A stretch of DNA of 64,000 nucleotides from Strigops habroptila. Its lineage: Eukaryota; Chordata; Aves; Psittaciformes; Psittacidae. This document shows positions 62,758 to 64,000 of the stretch, piece after piece. The DNA lies in the NCBI RefSeq assembly GCF_004027225.2, contig NC_044288.2, positions 1,518,719-1,582,718 on the forward strand, read 5' to 3'. Numbering within the stretch: position 1 is the stretch's first letter; each line of letters starts with the position of its first letter. The notes below the pieces were generated by a model. That model saw nothing but the letters and a program-made list of their open reading frames with translations. It was not told the origin of the DNA and did no database searches. Position numbers and translations under genes: made by a program.

Positions 62758-63525
62758 ATAAAAATGTAAAGGGGTTCTTTTATTCTTGATTCAGAGGTTA
62801 GACAAAGGCACCATTTGAGCTAAAAAGAAGTGCAAAACCAGCCCCATTCAGTGTTAGCTCTGCAGTGATTCCAGAAAAAAGGCTCTTTTGCATTTCTTCA
62901 GCATTGTGAGAATTCCAGCTTGGTCACAGTGAAGCCACCCCATTGCCAAGGCAGGCTGGGACTAGAGCCACAGCCCCGCTGCTCAGCCCAGAGCAGCCCT
63001 GAGCAGTCCCTGCGCCAGGGTTCAGGAATGCAGCAGAACAAGAACAACAAAACTTCCAGGAAAAGACCTGGCATCTTTTTTCTTTTATCTTGGCCTTTCC
63101 ATGAGTCATTTGTTCAGTTTGGTCCTCGCTGACGGGAAGAAAATCACAGCAGTGGCCTCAGGGTACCCAGGAGATAAGCCCCCAAAGTCCTGGAGAAGCC
63201 TGGAACAGCATCTCGCCCTCCCCTCCTCACCAGCCAAGGACCTGATCCCTGCTGGGAATGTTTCACTCTGTTCCATGGTTTTGCCTCCCCAACCAGTGAT
63301 GTGAAGGAGAAGCCCATCTCCTCTTCACAATGATTGTGCTGAATAAGGAATCCAACCAAAAGCCAACCAAATCAGCCCCCAAGCCCCTTGTCTACCACCT
63401 CTTTCCCCCCCCCATCAATCATACCCCCCTCCCTGCCTCCCCTGCCCCCAGGGGAGGGCTGCAATGGGTGATGTAGCAGTGTGCAGCGTGTGGTGGTGTC
63501 TCATCTGCTTCATGGAGTCACTCAG
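62758..63525 (-). other. Candidate last exon and 3' UTR of a - strand gene (partial)
   Basis: On the - strand a long pyrimidine tract and TTTGTTCCAG precede 63525, a convincing splice acceptor. About 740 nt later lies AATAAA (- strand, 62778-62783). Right after the acceptor the sequence CTGAGTGA has stops in two frames; the third stays open 36 codons with no recognised similarity. The best reading is a terminal exon with little coding sequence and a long 3' UTR. In human the gene upstream of RNF19B on the same strand is AK2, one isoform of which ends one residue after its last splice junction; with a phase-1 junction this exon would add Ser-Glu and stop. AK2 is therefore a candidate, by inference only. 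The rest of the gene lies beyond the window. Confidence 0.45.
62778..62783 (-). terminator. Poly(A) signal of the right-edge - strand gene
   Basis: TTTATT on the + strand (AATAAA on -), within AAAGGGGTTCTTTTATTCTT. It fits the predicted terminal exon starting at 63525. Confidence 0.5.
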
Positions 63526-64000
63526 CTGGAACAAATGGGAACAAAAACAGAGATTTAGGGAAAAAAAAATAAAGAAAAGCCCCAAATTAACCATGGTTTA
63601 AGGCAGGAAAAGGCTGTGAGCTGGATGCAAAGTGAGCATAAGGCGGGGAAAGAAACAGAAGAGTGGAAGAACACATTGTTCTTGCTGTGGAGGAAAACCA
63701 CGGCCAGCTCCAGGAATGTCAACTGGCTGGGAAGCCTTCCTTGGATTACAGCAGTGTGCAGGGAGCTGCAGCTTTCTCTGACTCTCTCAAGAGGCTTTAA
63801 GCTAAAAGCTGCTTCCACTCAGACCTTCTTTATAGTCAGAGACACAGGGGCAGCTCTAACACACACTCCCTTGGAGCCCCACAGTCCTGTGCCACACACC
63901 AGGGCTGCCCTTTCCCAGGCAACAGCCATCTGGGGGATCCCGATGGACCCCGAGGGATGCTGAGGAAACCAGCACCAGTTACTTCCAAACCCTCTCTCCC
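63526..64000 (-). other. Probable intron of the right-edge - strand gene
   Basis: The part next to 63526 is a pyrimidine-rich 3' intron end on the - strand (A-rich on +, near 63560-63585). No exon was recognised up to the window edge. Confidence 0.4.

Noticed and set aside
63420-63525. 36-codon open frame after the acceptor at 63525, considered as coding
   Set aside because: No recognised similarity. The other two phases stop immediately, and a short coding end fits the terminal-exon reading better, though this is not settled.

Overview
This is nuclear DNA of a bird. The evidence is a large set of CR1 (chicken repeat 1) LINE fragments, most ending in the avian CR1 tail (TTCCAACCCAAACCA followed by an ATTCTATG-like 8-mer). 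Two vertebrate genes with compact introns and strong CpG-island promoters also fit a gene-dense avian microchromosome. No bacterial, viral or organellar sequence was recognised. The species cannot be named from the sequence alone.

Left half (about 1.4-32.5 kb, + strand): a complete KDM1A (LSD1) gene. It has 19 constitutive coding exons with GT-AG boundaries and continuous phase, giving 830 residues, plus the conserved 60-nt alternative cassette exon known in mammals as E2a (8469-8528), giving 850 residues. The promoter is a CpG island with a CR1 copy directly upstream. The introns hold CR1 fragments, AT-rich stretches and a perfect 17-bp inverted repeat.

Middle (34.1-46.6 kb, - strand): a complete RNF19B (NKLAM) gene with nine coding exons and 708 residues, encoding an RBR E3 ubiquitin ligase with two membrane segments. 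It faces KDM1A tail to tail; the two predicted poly(A) signals lie about 1.7 kb apart. The RNF19B first exon sits in a CpG island and encodes a long proline run. A 52-codon upstream ORF lies ahead of the start codon, and an 18/36-bp minisatellite lies about 0.3 kb upstream. A CR1 copy begins about 6 nt inside the intron after exon 2.

Right part (46.9-62.7 kb): no recognised gene. It carries CR1 copies, tandem repeats, a possible + strand poly(A) signal at 52.27 kb and a CpG-rich promoter-like patch at 60.72-60.92 kb with a good splice donor on the - strand. At the right edge a - strand splice acceptor (63525) and poly(A) signal (62778-62783) suggest the last exon and 3' UTR of another - strand gene. 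AK2 is the candidate by synteny with human RNF19B, but this is inference.

KDM1A is a nuclear FAD-dependent histone demethylase and RNF19B a membrane ubiquitin ligase. Nothing in the sequence suggests they act together; they are neighbours only. No new multi-gene system was found. The most interesting points are the conserved alternative exon, the CR1 insertions touching splice and promoter sites, the RNF19B upstream ORF, the intronic hairpin and the unassigned CpG promoter at 60.8 kb.
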